Assembly (NCBI GenBank): GCA_004380135.1
Contig: QXCR01000117.1
Coordinates: forward strand, 27,996-91,995
DNA from: Stemphylium vesicarium
Lineage: Eukaryota > Ascomycota > Dothideomycetes > Pleosporales > Pleosporaceae
Reading direction: 5' to 3'
DNA length: 64,000 nucleotides
The translations under genes and the position numbers were made by a program. Of this stretch, positions 42,910 to 54,649 are shown piece after piece; the first letter of the stretch is position 1; every line of letters starts with the position of its first letter. A model generated the notes under the pieces. The model was not told the DNA's origin. It worked only from the letters and a program-made list of their open reading frames with translations, and did not search any database.

Positions 42910-44212
42910 CTATGCCTTCCAGCGCTTCACAGTCGCGTTCGACTCAGCAAATGTAGAGCCAATCTCACCCCACTTGATCTGGCTGAAAGTGACCGTGGGC
43001 GCCTTCTCCTTCTTAACAATCTCCTTGGGGAATCCCTCTGTGGCATTGCATGGGCCAGACTCTCCGCCGTCAAGCCATTGCATGCCACCGCTCTCGTCCC
43101 ACCAGATGCTCAGTGCCAAGACCATACCGCGGGCCATGGCATCGCCCATACCCTTGTGGCCGCCGAGCTTGGTGTACATCTCTGCGCCAGGCTGAGCATT
43201 GCAGAATTCCTGGTCCATGGTGATGTTCTGCATGGCGTTCTCGATGACCATGCCGTCCTGGACGTACTTCCGGACGATGGCTTGGAGCACGCCGTTCTCG
43301 GCTGGGAACTGGGTGATGACGGTAAAGGGCTTAGTGGTGTCGACCTTGAAGCCAGGTCCGTAGTAGTTGGGTGAGTTTCGGTGCTTGTAAGGGTTGTCGC
43401 CGCATCCGTTCTTGTCGCAAAGACCAGACTTGCCGCACTCGTCGCCAGTGCAGCCGAAGATCCCGTCTGTGCTGCAGGTATGGGGCGCGATCTGGTTCGC
43501 GCGGCTGTTGGCCTCCCAAATGTCCATTTCATTGCAGCAGACACCTTTACCCTCGACGTTGCCCTGTTAAAAATCAGTCAATGTGCAAAGCAAGGAAATT
43601 CATTGTGCTTACTTCGCCGTTGAGCCATGGGGTGACATAGCACTGTGCATCGCAGTATCCAGTGCCGTAGGTGGCGCCTCCGGGGTTGAGCTCCGACCGT
43701 CCACCATCGGCTTCCATCTCGCTAAGGTACAAGGCTCCGTTCATACCGCAAGGCAGCCTGGACATGTCGACGTCGAAGGCCAGTTCGTTGCCAGTCAACT
43801 GCAACATCTCGTAGTTCTTCTCGTCTTCCGCTAGAACGTATAGTCGCGGGCTGGCAACGCCGCCACTCGGGTTGTACAAGTCCAAACGGACTTCTCCACC
43901 ATTGGTGAAGACTCCTATTGTTGTGTAGTCTTCGATGCCTTCCATGATGCAGTTCTCAGCGCATGATTCCTTGTCAGGGCATGCCGTTGGGTCGGGCCCG
44001 CTACCCCAGCTTCCGCAACCCAATGTAGAGTTCTTTTGGTGGATGTTGTGGGCCGCAGAGTCGGTCACCAGTGCTGTGTTCTGCGCCTTGCATCCATCTG
44101 CCTTGGTGCATTTCCAGGTTGTGAGCTTTGGGTGTACTTCGGGCGTGTTGCCTGGTGTTTGGGCAGCAGCGAGACCCAAAAGGGTTGCCGCGAAGAGCGA
44201 GTAAGGTGTCAT
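42910..44212 (-). CDS. GH7 glycoside hydrolase, endoglucanase type (Cel7B-like)
   Basis: A secreted cellulase using a retaining mechanism. Exons 44212-43613 and 43563-42910 flank a 49-nt intron (GTAAGC...TTTTAACAG), 417 aa. The signal peptide is residues 1-17 (MTPYSLFAATLLGLAAA). The catalytic motif EMDIWEANS places nucleophile Glu212, Asp214 and acid/base Glu217. Many cysteines form the expected disulfides (SCAENCIMEG, CDAQCYVTPW, GVCCNEMD, CSTDGIFGCTGDECG). The N-terminal wording TPGNTPEVHPKLTTWKCTK and the short length favour an endoglucanase over a cellobiohydrolase. There is no linker and no CBM1. CreA-type repression and cellulose induction are expected for the family but not shown here. 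Confidence 0.93.
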
Positions 44213-44289
44213 TAGAACGGTTTACTAGGAGTCGATTCTGGCCGAAGAGATACTCGTGGTGAATTCTGTGTGTGAGGAATAGCACAGTA

Positions 44290-44295
44290 CTTATA
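44290..44295 (-). promoter_or_regulatory. TATA-like box of the GH7 gene
   Basis: The minus strand reads GGTATAAGTACTG, about 80 bases upstream of the ATG. Confidence 0.45.
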
Positions 44296-47200
44296 CCTTT
44301 TCCTTGTGAAAGACCGAAGCCGACCTCGCGTCCCGAGATAGATGAGTTGCTGCATATCTCAATATGTGATGTGACAGGATACAAGAGCCGCAATATGTGA
44401 CAACCTCAAGTTCATGGTGAATACCGCCGGAGGATTAGGCACCTGTTGTGTTCATTGGTTGAGGGCACTACCTCGGCGTCATCCTCACGGTACCCGTTGT
44501 TTCGGACCCTCGTCGCAAGATCGTGAAAGCGCGAAGCGGGCCGGAAGAAGGCGCATGGAACATTCCTCAATCTATCTGCGAAATTGCCATTTGTTCAAAT
44601 AGATTGAGTATGATTGCGGGGTCCCGCACCGAAACGCCTCCGCAGGACGTTTACCCGGGGTTTGTTTCTAGCGGTGCTCTTTGGTCTGAGTTGGGATCCC
44701 CTGGAAGCACAGAAGCTGCTCTGATTGTTGCTCATATACAGAAGCACATGCATACTTGCTTGACAGTACAACCTCGAATGAAGGAGCGAAAGCTCATGTG
44801 CGTGAGTATGGAGCGATTGAGAAGCGGGATAGGTACAGGCACCGGCAAAACACCATTACCATGTGTTGAAAGCTTTCTTGGCTGACTAGACCAGATTCCA
44901 TGGTGTTCCGCGGCTTGCAAGACCTATCAGTGAGCTAAAACCATCGCTACTCGGACGCCTCACCAAATGCACAGAGGAGGCGGGTCCAGCGTGGCTAATA
45001 TCGGCGGCGCATTCAAGTTCTGATCCGGAGTCCATGACCACAACCAGCAGGTGCTTTATGTATCGCCTCCACCAGCCTGTGGTCAGAATAAACCGATGTC
45101 GCATACACTAAGGCAAACAACTGAACGTTCGGGAAGCATACAAAGAAAACATGCTTCCCTTTTCGCAGATTGGCTGATCTGTCAAGTCTGGCACATCTTC
45201 TCCTCTGGTTCTGATGCGTCCCCTTCTTCCTCACCCTCTTTCCTTCAGCGTATATATCGTCTCGTTGACGCAAGACAAGTCCAGTACCCCGTCAAAGAGC
45301 AGCCGCGGAACCTCATGCACCACTCGGGGTCGGTTCGGTTCGAAGTCCGCGGAGGAACAGTTTGAATGACAGACTTCTCAAAACAGAACGAAAAACCATC
45401 ATCGGCGAGGTGCTGCTGGATTGAGCTGCATTTCGATCTTACGAAATACCATCAGCTGATGCATTCTAGCAAAGTGTGTCGCTATGATTGTCCTCGATGT
45501 CGCAAATCGTAAACTGATCGCCAGCGGGGTCAAAAGAAAATATGCTGTCCACAATACATGACAGGACGACTCCAGCATGCTTTTTCCTTACGACCAAGAC
45601 TAGAAGCAGGTACGCTGCTGCTATGGAAGTAGACTCGAAGACGGGTTCGGTGGAGGGAGATCCCCGGGGCGTGGCGTATTTGCGATCATGCGTCCTCAGC
45701 CATTCGTCGCGGCAAAGCCACCCGACATTGTATGCCACACGAGCAAAGGAAGCATGCTGGCGCGTCTTGTTACCACGGCGAATGTGTTGTACAGGGTCTG
45801 GATGGAATATGACAATTGCCGCGCGAGATTTGTTGATTCGTGGCTTGCAAAGTCGCTCAGTTTCAAGGGTGCTGGGGGTCACGAGTCGCTACACTCAGTG
45901 CGTCGCGCATTTTAGGCAGAACTGCCATCGCTTCGCCCTTTACAATCGCTGGCCGGTTTCGTCCTGACTATAATGCGGAAGCGGGGAGGCGCCCGACAAG
46001 GTGACTACCAGGGCAAAAGAAAAAAAATGCGCGTAGTAGCGCAACAGTGGACCTTGAGACAACCTTGAAGTGGATCATGGGAAACCGGGTAGCACGTTGT
46101 CCCCATCCTGTTCTGTCCAGCATAGCTATCCACGCGTAATTTTATGTTAGCGTCAGGCTGTCGATGCTCTTTTTGGAGTTGTCTCCGCAATGAGAGATCC
46201 CGAGATGTGGACCTGCTAGGTATGGTGAAACCGCGAAGAGTAGGGTGTGGCCGAGGTAGAGCCGCCGTAGTTGAGCAGGTTCGCGTTCGCGCGTCGCCCG
46301 TTCAGGGCGAGCTTAGCAAACGACCCCCCCTAAAACCTGCTAGCAGCATCCACGATCCAGACCGTCGGCGGGAGGATCGCCTTCCAGGTCCGAGGAATTG
46401 CGCCATGAGGCGTCGACGAAGTGGACTGCTCATATTTCCTTTTTCCTACCACATGGCAAGCGGAGTTGGAGCAACAAGAAAGTGATCGTTCCCAGGTTGC
46501 TTATGAAAAATGACTGCGTGCAATGCAGGGTAATATTTCAATTACTGGGCCGTCTCTCAGTGGGCCCGGGCTCGATGACAGCCAGCTAGTGTGCAAGCGG
46601 ACGTCGCGGAGCATGGATATCGTGGTATGAATGGACAACGGGCGAGGAACGCTCGACATGTGCTCCTCAGTGCCTGCATAATGCGGCAGCCCAGTCTGGA
46701 TTCAACAAGCAGCAACGGATCAACGAGCAGCGGCGGACGCAACAGTCGCCTCTAAGTAGTTGACTACTGGCGGGGAAGCGCTGGAAGGTTAGACGGCGTG
46801 TAGACGGTCCCTCGGAACGGTACGGGTAGTTCTCTTTGTTGAAGTTTGTCCCTCGCCGTCGCGGGAGGTGCCAACTCCCAACGTGCACGCTGCGAAAGGG
46901 AAAACTGATTCCAAGAGATCCACAAGACGGACGAGGTTGCAGATTTGGACAGCAAGGCAAGCATGGACATTGAAGGATCTCCAGCTGTCAGATCACGAAA
47001 CGGCTCCTGACACGCATGGCAAGAGCCGCGCAAGACACGGCACTTGAAGATGGTATCTATTCGTCCAGATTGGACTTTTCACGGCTAGTGAGATCGCCCT
47101 TCCCCTTTCATGCCTGTGGAAACGATCAGCTCCATCGGAGATCCTTCCTCGCCCTCTCGAGCAGCCTCGTCGCGATGACATGGCCGCGTGCATGATTCCG

Positions 47201-47790
47201 AACCCAATTTCTATTCGCTAACCGTTCCCGAGTCAAGCGTCCGCTGCGCACTCCAAACGGTCGGGACCACCGCCGTGACCAAGTCCAAAAGTGTTATCAG
47301 AGCACCACTTTGCTAACCTCGGGTTTAGTTGCACGCTACACTCGTTACTCAATTCCTTTTTTGGAGCTTGTGGACCCCTCTATGATGCATTATTTGATTG
47401 GTCTTGTCCACTTTCTAATTGGCACGGACAGCTTCCGATGCTCCACCAAGCACGTTGCCGATCTTCCAGGCTGGAGGGCCTCATGCCGCCCCACGAAGAT
47501 CCCGGCTCCAACACCAGTCTGTCTCAAACTACCGCGGCAAGGATGCCCAGAAGAAATTCGGTCTTCTTGCTAACAATATTCTAGCGTTCACACGGCAGAG
47601 AAAGCGCACACGGGTCCGGCCCCAAGTGTTGAGACGTCTATGAGGCAAGATCGCCGGAGAGGGGAGAACAAAACTATCGATATACAATATGCTGCTAACT
47701 CATGTCCGATCCGTGATTTCCTGAGTCGACCATTCCTTCTCCTCGCCTACATCACCATTTCCTGACCAGCTGCTCTTTACACCATCGATC
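44296..47790. other. Gene-poor region of about 3.5 kb
   Basis: No gene could be supported on either strand. Frames of 90-140 codons occur (45466-45882 minus, 45542-45967 plus), but they overlap each other, begin at non-ATG codons and show no domain or splice-linked extension. The composition is not extreme. I cannot tell a decayed element from ordinary spacer here. Confidence 0.4.
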
Positions 47791-49102
47791 ATGGAGGATC
47801 GGAGTGGGCAAGTCTTGGCCATTGCCGTTACGTTCTTGTTTCTAACATGGCTCACCGTTGGCCTTCGATGCTATGTGCGGTAAGACCCACTTATACACTT
47901 CGCCCTATAATGCACCTTATTGACGTAGTCTATAGTTTGGCCATGGTAAAGGGCTTTGGTGTTGACGACTACACTATGGTCGTCACGCTATTGTTCTTCA
48001 CTGGATACACCATAGCCCAGATTGGCGGAGCAGCCCATGGAACCGGCGTCTCCCGTGAGAAGCTCACAGATGCGAGCGCTCAAACGGCCCTGCATTTCTG
48101 GTACTTCTGTGAGATATTCTACACGCTGTCGACGTGTATGCTTAAAATCTCCGTGGGCTTCTTCTTGTTGCGCATCACCATCGTTCCACTCCACATCTGG
48201 GTCATTCGCCTCATCATGGTCGTCTCCGGAATTGTGGGCATTGCATACACTTCCGTGGTCATCTTTCAGTGCAAACCTGTCTCGTTCTGGTGGGATCTGA
48301 ACCCTAATCATACCGGGACTTGCCTCTCGCCGACGCTCGTCATGAACTTCACTTTTGTGGTTTCTGGACTGAACGCGTTCGCCGATTGGGTATTCGCCAT
48401 CCTCCCGGTTCTCATCGTCCAGGGCCTGCACATGAAGAAGCGCATGAAGTTTGTTGTCGCCGGCGTCATCGCTCTGGCAGCAATGTAAGTAGCACCTTCC
48501 TTCGCTTGGGAGCTTTCCTAACTCTGATCAACAGTGGCTCCACAGCGACCATCATCCGCCTGCCGTACACGACTTCGCTCAAGGGATACAAGGGCGACTT
48601 CCTTTACCGCACGACCGACTTTGCTATTTGGAGTACGGTAGAAGTAGGACTTGGTGTGACAGCCGGATCTATCGCTACGCTTCGACCCCTCTTGAAACAA
48701 GCCTTCGAGATCACTCGCTCAGCATCTGCCATGCCCTGGAGTAGGCCTTCGCTCAAATCCGGCCAACAGCTTTCTGGCCAACAGCTCAGCACTCTCAAGC
48801 CTTCCATTCAGAAGTCTGTCACCATCACAACATCTCGGGCTCGACGCGAGAGCACGGAATCTGATGAGGAGAGGTTCTTGGGCTCGAGCATGCCTTCTGA
48901 AGCATGGCAACAACAACAAGGCCTTCCAGGCTACATCACATCTACTGTTCTAGACGAGCGGGCGGCGCGAGCGACAGACACAAGCCGGAAGCAGAAGGGC
49001 GAGCCAGCGCGGAGAGGCAGCCCTGGTGGTGCCAGCCAGTCGACTATTGACAGCAAAGAGTCAGGAAAAGCACCAAGAATACATGTACACGAGCGCTTTT
49101 AG
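47791..49102 (+). CDS. Rhodopsin-like / PTH11-type seven-helix membrane protein
   Basis: Three exons (47791-47879, 47936-48484, 48535-49102) with introns of 56 and 50 nt (the second with CTAAC) give 401 aa. The seven helices carry the fungal rhodopsin-domain phrases: GFGVDDYTMVVTLLFF, HFWYFCEIFYTLSTCMLKIS, VIFQCKPVSFWWDLNPNHTGTC, DWVFAILPVLIV, STATIIRLPYT and AIWSTVEVGLGVTAGSIATL. The N-terminus MEDRSGQVLAIAVTFLFL begins directly with helix 1, so there is no CFEM domain. The Ser/Gln/Arg-rich cytosolic tail (about residues 270-401) could be phosphorylated. Relatives include the surface-sensing receptor Pth11, but ligand and signalling for this one are unknown. Confidence 0.88.
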
Positions 49103-50041
49103 TTGGAGGCCTTATAATCTAGTTCCCGGGCCAATCGTCTAATTATTCCATTCCAACTCGCTCTAGAACTAGCGTGAGGCTCTGACACCCACTCTCGCTT
49201 TATTCCCATCTTCGCCACAGTTACCAAAAGTGGCTGACTACGAACATTTCGCACTTCCCGGTGGCTCATTCTGTCTCATGGTCGCCAATATTCGCCACAA
49301 AAGCTTGCGCTAGCCGCGATTCAGGCTCGGACAGCTTTAGGATTTTTCGCCTACAACACATTCGCATGCCGGCCACATGCAAATCGCTTCATTCATTGAC
49401 ACGGTGTTTTGAGCAAGGTTCTGTGTATTGGAGGGTTGCGACTGGGGACTAGCGGCTTCAGGAGGCTCTGGGGTCTGACTGACTCCGGAGCCATCATCCG
49501 ATGCCAACACTCACACCACAATGCGCTTCTCCCGACCGCGCTGCATCCCCATTTTTGCCTGTTACGTATTGAGCTCTACCATGAGTCATCCGAACAGCCT
49601 CGCGAGCTCGACCGCTTCCCTTCTGACGTCAACGCGCCTATAGTTTTCGACGCCTGCGCGCGACTCTGTTTGAATTTGTTGAGGGCTAGGATAGACGAGG
49701 TGCCATGATTTTGCGAGTCGTAAATCAGCAGTCTGGTCTGGGCATGGTATGTTACGCGGTGGAGGAAACGCTTCAAGTCGGATGACTGAGGAGAAAAGAA
49801 TCAGGGTGCTGCAGAAGTGTGGAAGAGGTCCTCATCAAGGTGTCAACGGCAGGAGCCACGCACACAGGGTCAATAAAACAGCAATAAGCAAACTGGAAAG
49901 CGCTACAGTGAGCTACATGATGCAACGATTTCGTCACGCACATCCCTTTCAGGGTCAAATATACATATATAATAACTACAATAATCGCATTCGCTTCAAA
50001 TCAAACAATACACCATCCGCAGCTTCTGAGTGACAACCTTA
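49103..50041. other. Intergenic region
   Basis: About 940 bases, no supported gene. Confidence 0.4.
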
Positions 50042-50322
50042 TCAACCGCCCTGCTTTCCCTTCAACGTCTCAAGTAACCCTTCCAACCTCGCTCTTTAGC
50101 TCTCCCCCATCGCAGTTAGTTGATTAGCAGCCTGGATCAGCGCCGTGGTAGCGTTAATCGTTTCTTCCACATCACCTGCCGATAAGATGGTATGGTGGAC
50201 TAGTTGGTTCGATACATGTTCCAGATCCTCTCAGCAAGTGTGTATCTTTTCGCATTGGCCTGAGGCTTGCTTGAGGAAGTGTTGGACTTTTGTGAGAGCC
50301 ATTACGGGGGTTGATGTCATAG
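50042..50322 (-). pseudogene. Decayed reading frame with two in-frame stops
   Basis: On the minus strand one frame from an ATG at 50322 reads MTSTPVMALTKVQHFLKQAS then GQCEKIHTC. A TGA at 50233-50231 follows, and the frame continues protein-like as EDLEHVSNQLVHHTILSAGD and VEETINATTALIQAANQL. Then comes a TAA at 50098-50096, followed by RARLEGLLETLKGKQGG before a last TGA at 50044-50042. Both internal stops could come from C-to-T changes (CGA to TGA, CAA to TAA). The amphipathic, Leu/Gln/Glu-rich text looks like a helical domain; no family is recognised. A Ser/Pro-rich frame just upstream (about 50330-50460) may be its N-terminal part after a frameshift. Confidence 0.45.
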
Positions 50323-50539
50323 TTTTGGGGCCAGATTCGAGACTGTTAGGATGGGGTATAGGGTTGTTTCAGTGAGGGGCTGGATTCTGGAACGAGTGCC
50401 GGGGGTTGATGGTATGGGTGTTGGTGATGGCGAAGATGCTTCCTCGGCTCATATAAGAGGCGGAGGGAAGTTTTCGTCGAGGCAGATAGAATGTGTGTGG
50501 GGGTTTGTTCATGGAAACATTGGGTCAAGCGTCTGTTTT

Positions 50540-50826
50540 TCATGAGCAGGTGACATCCCCTGTATCATTTACCCATCTGGACCTGCTTTTGCCTTCTTCT
50601 CGCTGACTTGGTAGGTACCAGTCCTCGAAAGCCCTTCGAGTGTCTGCATCCACTCCGAAGCGATATTCCAAGTCGCGAGTATACCAAGCGGCCCCTTCGA
50701 ATATCTTTCAGATCTTGTATCAGCCATTGCGCCCTGCGAGTTTCCCATTTTCGTAAACGTAGAGAAACGCTATCGCAAGCACTAGAAGGAGGCCGAATGT
50801 AAAGCGCTGTGATAGGTATGAGTATG
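50540..50826 (-). CDS. Fragment of an unidentified membrane-protein gene (5' part not resolved)
   Basis: Two linked minus-strand exons are readable. The 50826-50759 exon encodes YSYLSQRFTFGLLLVLAIAF plus LY, a hydrophobic helix. A 54-nt intron (50758-50705, GTTTAC, GCTGATAC, GAAAG) then joins in phase to the 50704-50540 exon: IFEGAAWYTRDLEYRFGVDA, DTRRAFEDWYLPSQ, ending GDVTCS and a TGA. The text is strongly protein-like, but no upstream exon with an ATG could be fixed; the frame is closed by TGA just before the first exon, after a TTTGAG acceptor. It may be intact with a distant first exon, or partly decayed like its neighbour. Family unknown. Confidence 0.4.
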
Positions 50827-52322
50827 CTCAAATTCACACGGCTTAATAGCCTGACAAGCTAAGAGAAGTAAGATGTCAGAGTGTGTTTGGGTATGATGGT
50901 AGTAATATCTCCCGCGAACAAGGCGAAATTTCTGCCCTTCTAAAAAGAGCAACCAATCTACTTGAACCCCAAACTTAATAATGCCTGAAAAGAACTTCAT
51001 AAATATGTGCACTGTATGTTGAGACCCCATCCCAATCATCTATCCTCACCCCTCGTAGTACTCCCAGTGCGCCACTCTAATCACCAGCCATTCCTCACCC
51101 AACACCTCTTGGACCAACTCCAAACCACAGAGTGATTATCTTTTTGTCCCCTTTCTGTATATCATCCCACGTCGACGAAACGAGAACCGGCCTTGATCCA
51201 TTCCATAAAAGCCATTAGGCAAGCTCATAAATCCTAATCTTATGTATCCTTCTAATCTCCTTGAGCTGTTGTCATGCGATCAAAAGTGCGGAAAGTGCGA
51301 TGATGGTGCCGACGATACCGAAAATAAGGGCGAAGCTGGCGTCGCCCGACATGCTGGAGGGTCTGGTCGGGGTGATGGGTGGTGGGAAGGCTAGGTTGAT
51401 GGGTGCGCTGCAATGTGATAGGCTAGCTCGCGAGGTACCGCGACAGGGTTCGAGTATGTACGTTTCTAAAAGTTTTGGTAAGAACTTTGTGTTTAGGGAG
51501 GGTAGTTGGTAATGGTGTACCGTGGTGTGTTTAGAAAGGGAACGAACTGTTGGAATTCTCTGGGCAAGTGTTTAGAACGTGTCGTTGCTTGCTTCAACTC
51601 GTAAAAAAGGATATGTATGCGTACTGCAGTATGTTCTCCTACTATTGGTATCTTGATAGACTACGATAGGCCGTTGTGACGCGAGAGTGGTAAAGAAAGG
51701 TCCAAGTGGTCAACTGGATACTGTTCAGTGTAAAAGGCCGGCTTCACACGGACGGTTCTGTATCTGTAAGTCTGCCCTCGCTCAAATCGCTTAGCCATGA
51801 ACCGAAGGGTTGCTATGTGCGCTAAACGGTGTGGAAAAGCTTGGGAGAGACCTTGGGACCAATCATACGCGTTCACAAGAGATTCAGCCTCGTGTGACTT
51901 CGAAACGCCGAGCCTGAGCTGCCGGTGACGCATCCATACGTCCTCGACTAAACCATTACAGGCGAACGCGGCGGAAGTCCAACTCATCGGCAGCGATCAA
52001 CGTCAGATGTGGTAGGCCCTAGATCTTCGACAAGACGGCCGATACTGTCACCAACGTGCCGCAGTCGTCTCTCAATCGTGTGGTTGTGCGAATGCGGTTA
52101 GCCGGGCCTGAAAGATCAAGCCAGTGAGAAGCAAATCTGTGTATATCCGACTACTAAGTCCCGTGACCAAAGATTTGTACCATATCCCCCACAAACCGCA
52201 TCCCAGCCCGAAGTTATATAAGCACTTCCGCATATCTTACAATAAACACCAAGAACAGGCAGCCAAAACCGGCCACCCAAAAAAAACAGCAGAACCCGCA
52301 CCCATAGCAAGAAACGCTATCA
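50827..52322. other. Region with coding-like fragments, no complete gene
   Basis: On the minus strand a short frame ending at a TGA at 51048-51046 reads LVQEVLGEEWLVIRVAHWEY, preceded through a possible 54-nt intron by MEWIKAGSRFVD. This could be the end of a small or broken gene. The rest of the 1.5 kb holds one 108-codon frame (next entry) and nothing else recognised. Confidence 0.3.
51661..51987 (-). CDS. Possible small hypothetical protein
   Basis: A 108-codon ATG-initiated frame (MSWTSAAFACNGLVEDVWMR at the start, LDLSLPLSRHNGLS at the end) without signal peptide, membrane helix or known motif. Supported only by its length; it may be chance. Confidence 0.2.
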   Translation of the reverse strand: MSWTSAAFACNGLVEDVWMRHRQLRLGVSKSHEAESLVNAYDWSQGLSQAFPHRLAHIATLRFMAKRFERGQTYRYRTVRVKPAFYTEQYPVDHLDLSLPLSRHNGLS

Positions 52323-54649
52323 TTACCAAAGAATATCGGAAAAGGCCGTCCTAAGCACCTCCGTCCTCGTCTTCTGCATCTCAGGCGCAATACCAACCAG
52401 ATCCAGTATCTCGAGACATTTCCTCGCATCATTCTTCGCATCTTTCAGCAACGGATCAACAGCAGGCGATTGGCCGGATTGGGTCGGCGAAAGCGGTTGC
52501 GATTGTTGACCGAGGATACGCGCCATGAGAAGCTTAAGATTGCATTAGCAAACCCATATCATGAGAAAGAAACGGGGAAAAGGTGGAAAGACTTACAGCT
52601 TCTTCAAAAGCGCGATGTTGAAACACCCACCACACACTAGCATCGATGCGGAGATACTCCCAGAAATGGAAAAACGACTGGAGTGCCATTCTAGCTGCGT
52701 CAAGCGCGCCTTTGACATCGCAGGGGACGCCCTCGGCGGGGTTCTCGTCGGCTTGGAGGGCCATGACGCAGTGCCAGAAGTTGCTTCGGAAGAAGAGGTT
52801 TTGCCTCAGACCGCGGGGATTTTCTTCGGCCATGGTACGTATAGTAGCGTCGTCAGAGGCCGTGAGCTCGACCGGGAAACTGCGGTGGAGTGCAAAGTAC
52901 TCGCTTACGAGCTCGGCCTTGTGTGTGGTGGATGTAGTCAGGGGCGTTGCTAGCGAGCGTGGTATGCAGACGGTGCGGGAGACTAGGTTCGCCATGTGCC
53001 ACATTGAGCGGATGTATCGTCGATCTGAAAGCTCGTAGGGAGGGTAGAGGTCCAGATTCGATGCAATGTTGCTGATACTCATGGGATTGATGACGGAGTC
53101 AGTGGCGCCGTTACTTGAAGAGCCGTTGGGGATGTAGTCATCAAGGTCGTCACTCAGTGACTCTGGCTGGATATCGGAGAAGACGATCGTTGGAGGGAGT
53201 TTGAGAAGGACAGTAAGGAAGGTGTCTTGGAAGTATATGGCCTGCCATAGCTTCCGCCGTTGTTGCTTGTCGCTCCGGGAGCAACGGGGCGCGATGATAT
53301 CGGGATCACGGTGCAGTCCCATTGCGTACGCTTGCCGTACCAGGACACCACCAAATGCCCATGCATCCGAAGCGTGGTTGTCGTTCATTAAAAAGTAGCC
53401 TATTAGTACCATTGCTTGCAGTGTTCTCACTGAAGCGCGACTGAGGTACGATGATATTCGTAATGCTTGCTGTGCTGCTGAAATATAGAACTCGGCAATC
53501 TGCGCCCGTTCGCGGTTATCAGTGGTATGTATGAATTGCGTACCCATGGCATAGACAACAAAATGAAGGGCTACTAGCACGGGGTCTGCAGCATGCTTCT
53601 CTTCCAGCGGTAACGACCAAAAGCGTTCATAGTCGGCGTAGAAATTCCTACGGTGGACCATGGGATACACGGGGTCGACGGCATCGAAGTACTTATCGAC
53701 AAGGATGTCGGCTTGCTCTTTAGCTGGTAATACGCCTACGACTTCGGCAAGACCGCCGCGACTGGTCCAGTAGTTGGCAAAAGGGTGCTCAGAACCTAGG
53801 CCAAAGAAGGGGGCGGGTGTGTGGTTGGAATACGGAATGTTTGACAACAGGAATGGGGAAGACCCTGATGACGATAATGACACACTCCGATATTGGGTTC
53901 TGACAGGCGTTGGCGGTACCTGGACTTGGACCTGACGAGTGGGTCAGCCGGCTGCTGGGATGGGGCTCCTAACCACATCCATGGATCACCAAAGCATGCA
54001 TGCGGCGAACGACTCTAGGGCATAGCGAGGCCGCAGGGCGGAAGCGGTATGCGGGGAGGGAAATACGAGGTTTTGTAAAACAGGTACGACGGGAATAAGG
54101 AGGATAATTTACCTGGACGGGTTTGCCATGCTGTTGCGGGTCGCTGCCAAGCTGTAGTGGAGGTTTCGCGCTCGTCTTTCTGGATCGACCCGTAGCACTT
54201 CGCCCGGCGCCAACCCTGAACAAGTGCTTAGCAGATGCGCGGCTGACACGAATGAGATGGTAAAGGCGACGACTTACTTGTCGGCAGAAGATGCAATCAA
54301 ATTGGCAATGTCAGAATACTTGCATGTTGATTGTCGCTTGATGCAGGCCAAGCAATGGGGTCGCGTACGGTCACACTGCGGGTCGCCATCAGCCATTGAC
54401 CTGCTCGTCCACGTCGTCGTCTCCAGATTCCGCCCGAGGTCGCCAGCTGCACCCAACTGGCCGCCAGCAATTGCGCCGAAAGGAGCAAGGAATAAGTACC
54501 TTGGTCTTGCGCTCGACACACTCTTCACAGCTCAGCGTGGGTTTGTTGCGCTTCTGCTTCTTCTTGGGCGGCCCGTCGCCTTGGGTTGTGCTGGTTGACG
54601 CTTCGGGGCTCGTCGAGGGCTGCGTCCTCTGCTCGTCCTCGACCTTCAT
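52323..54649 (-). CDS. Zn2Cys6 transcription factor with fungal_trans domain
   Basis: Five exons (54649-54500, 54375-54278, 54215-54113, 53931-52597, 52532-52323) sum exactly in frame to 631 aa. The zinc cluster is split by an intron after residue 50. C41, C44, C51, C58, C61 and C68 form C-x2-C-x6-C-x6-C-x2-C-x6-C, preceded by the basic KKKQKRNKP. A linker follows, then the fungal_trans domain: LPAKEQADILVDKYFDAVDP, YPMVHRRNFYADYERFWSLP, AWAFGGVLVRQAYAMGLHRD, and RRKLWQAIYFQDTFLTVLL with the helix that follows. The intron before residue 118 is long (181 nt) but ends CTGAC...CGTCAG. Nuclear regulator; its target genes are not evident from neighbours. Confidence 0.9.

Noticed and set aside
42835..43374. 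179-codon + strand frame
   Set aside because: Antisense shadow of the GH7 endoglucanase exon.
30075..44212. Lignocellulose-degradation gene cluster (AA9, transporter, GH7)
   Set aside because: The genes are spread over 14 kb and separated by unrelated housekeeping genes; no evidence of co-regulation beyond the family's usual induction.
45466..45882. 138-codon minus frame in the gene-poor region
   Set aside because: Non-ATG start, overlapping competing + frame, no recognisable domain.
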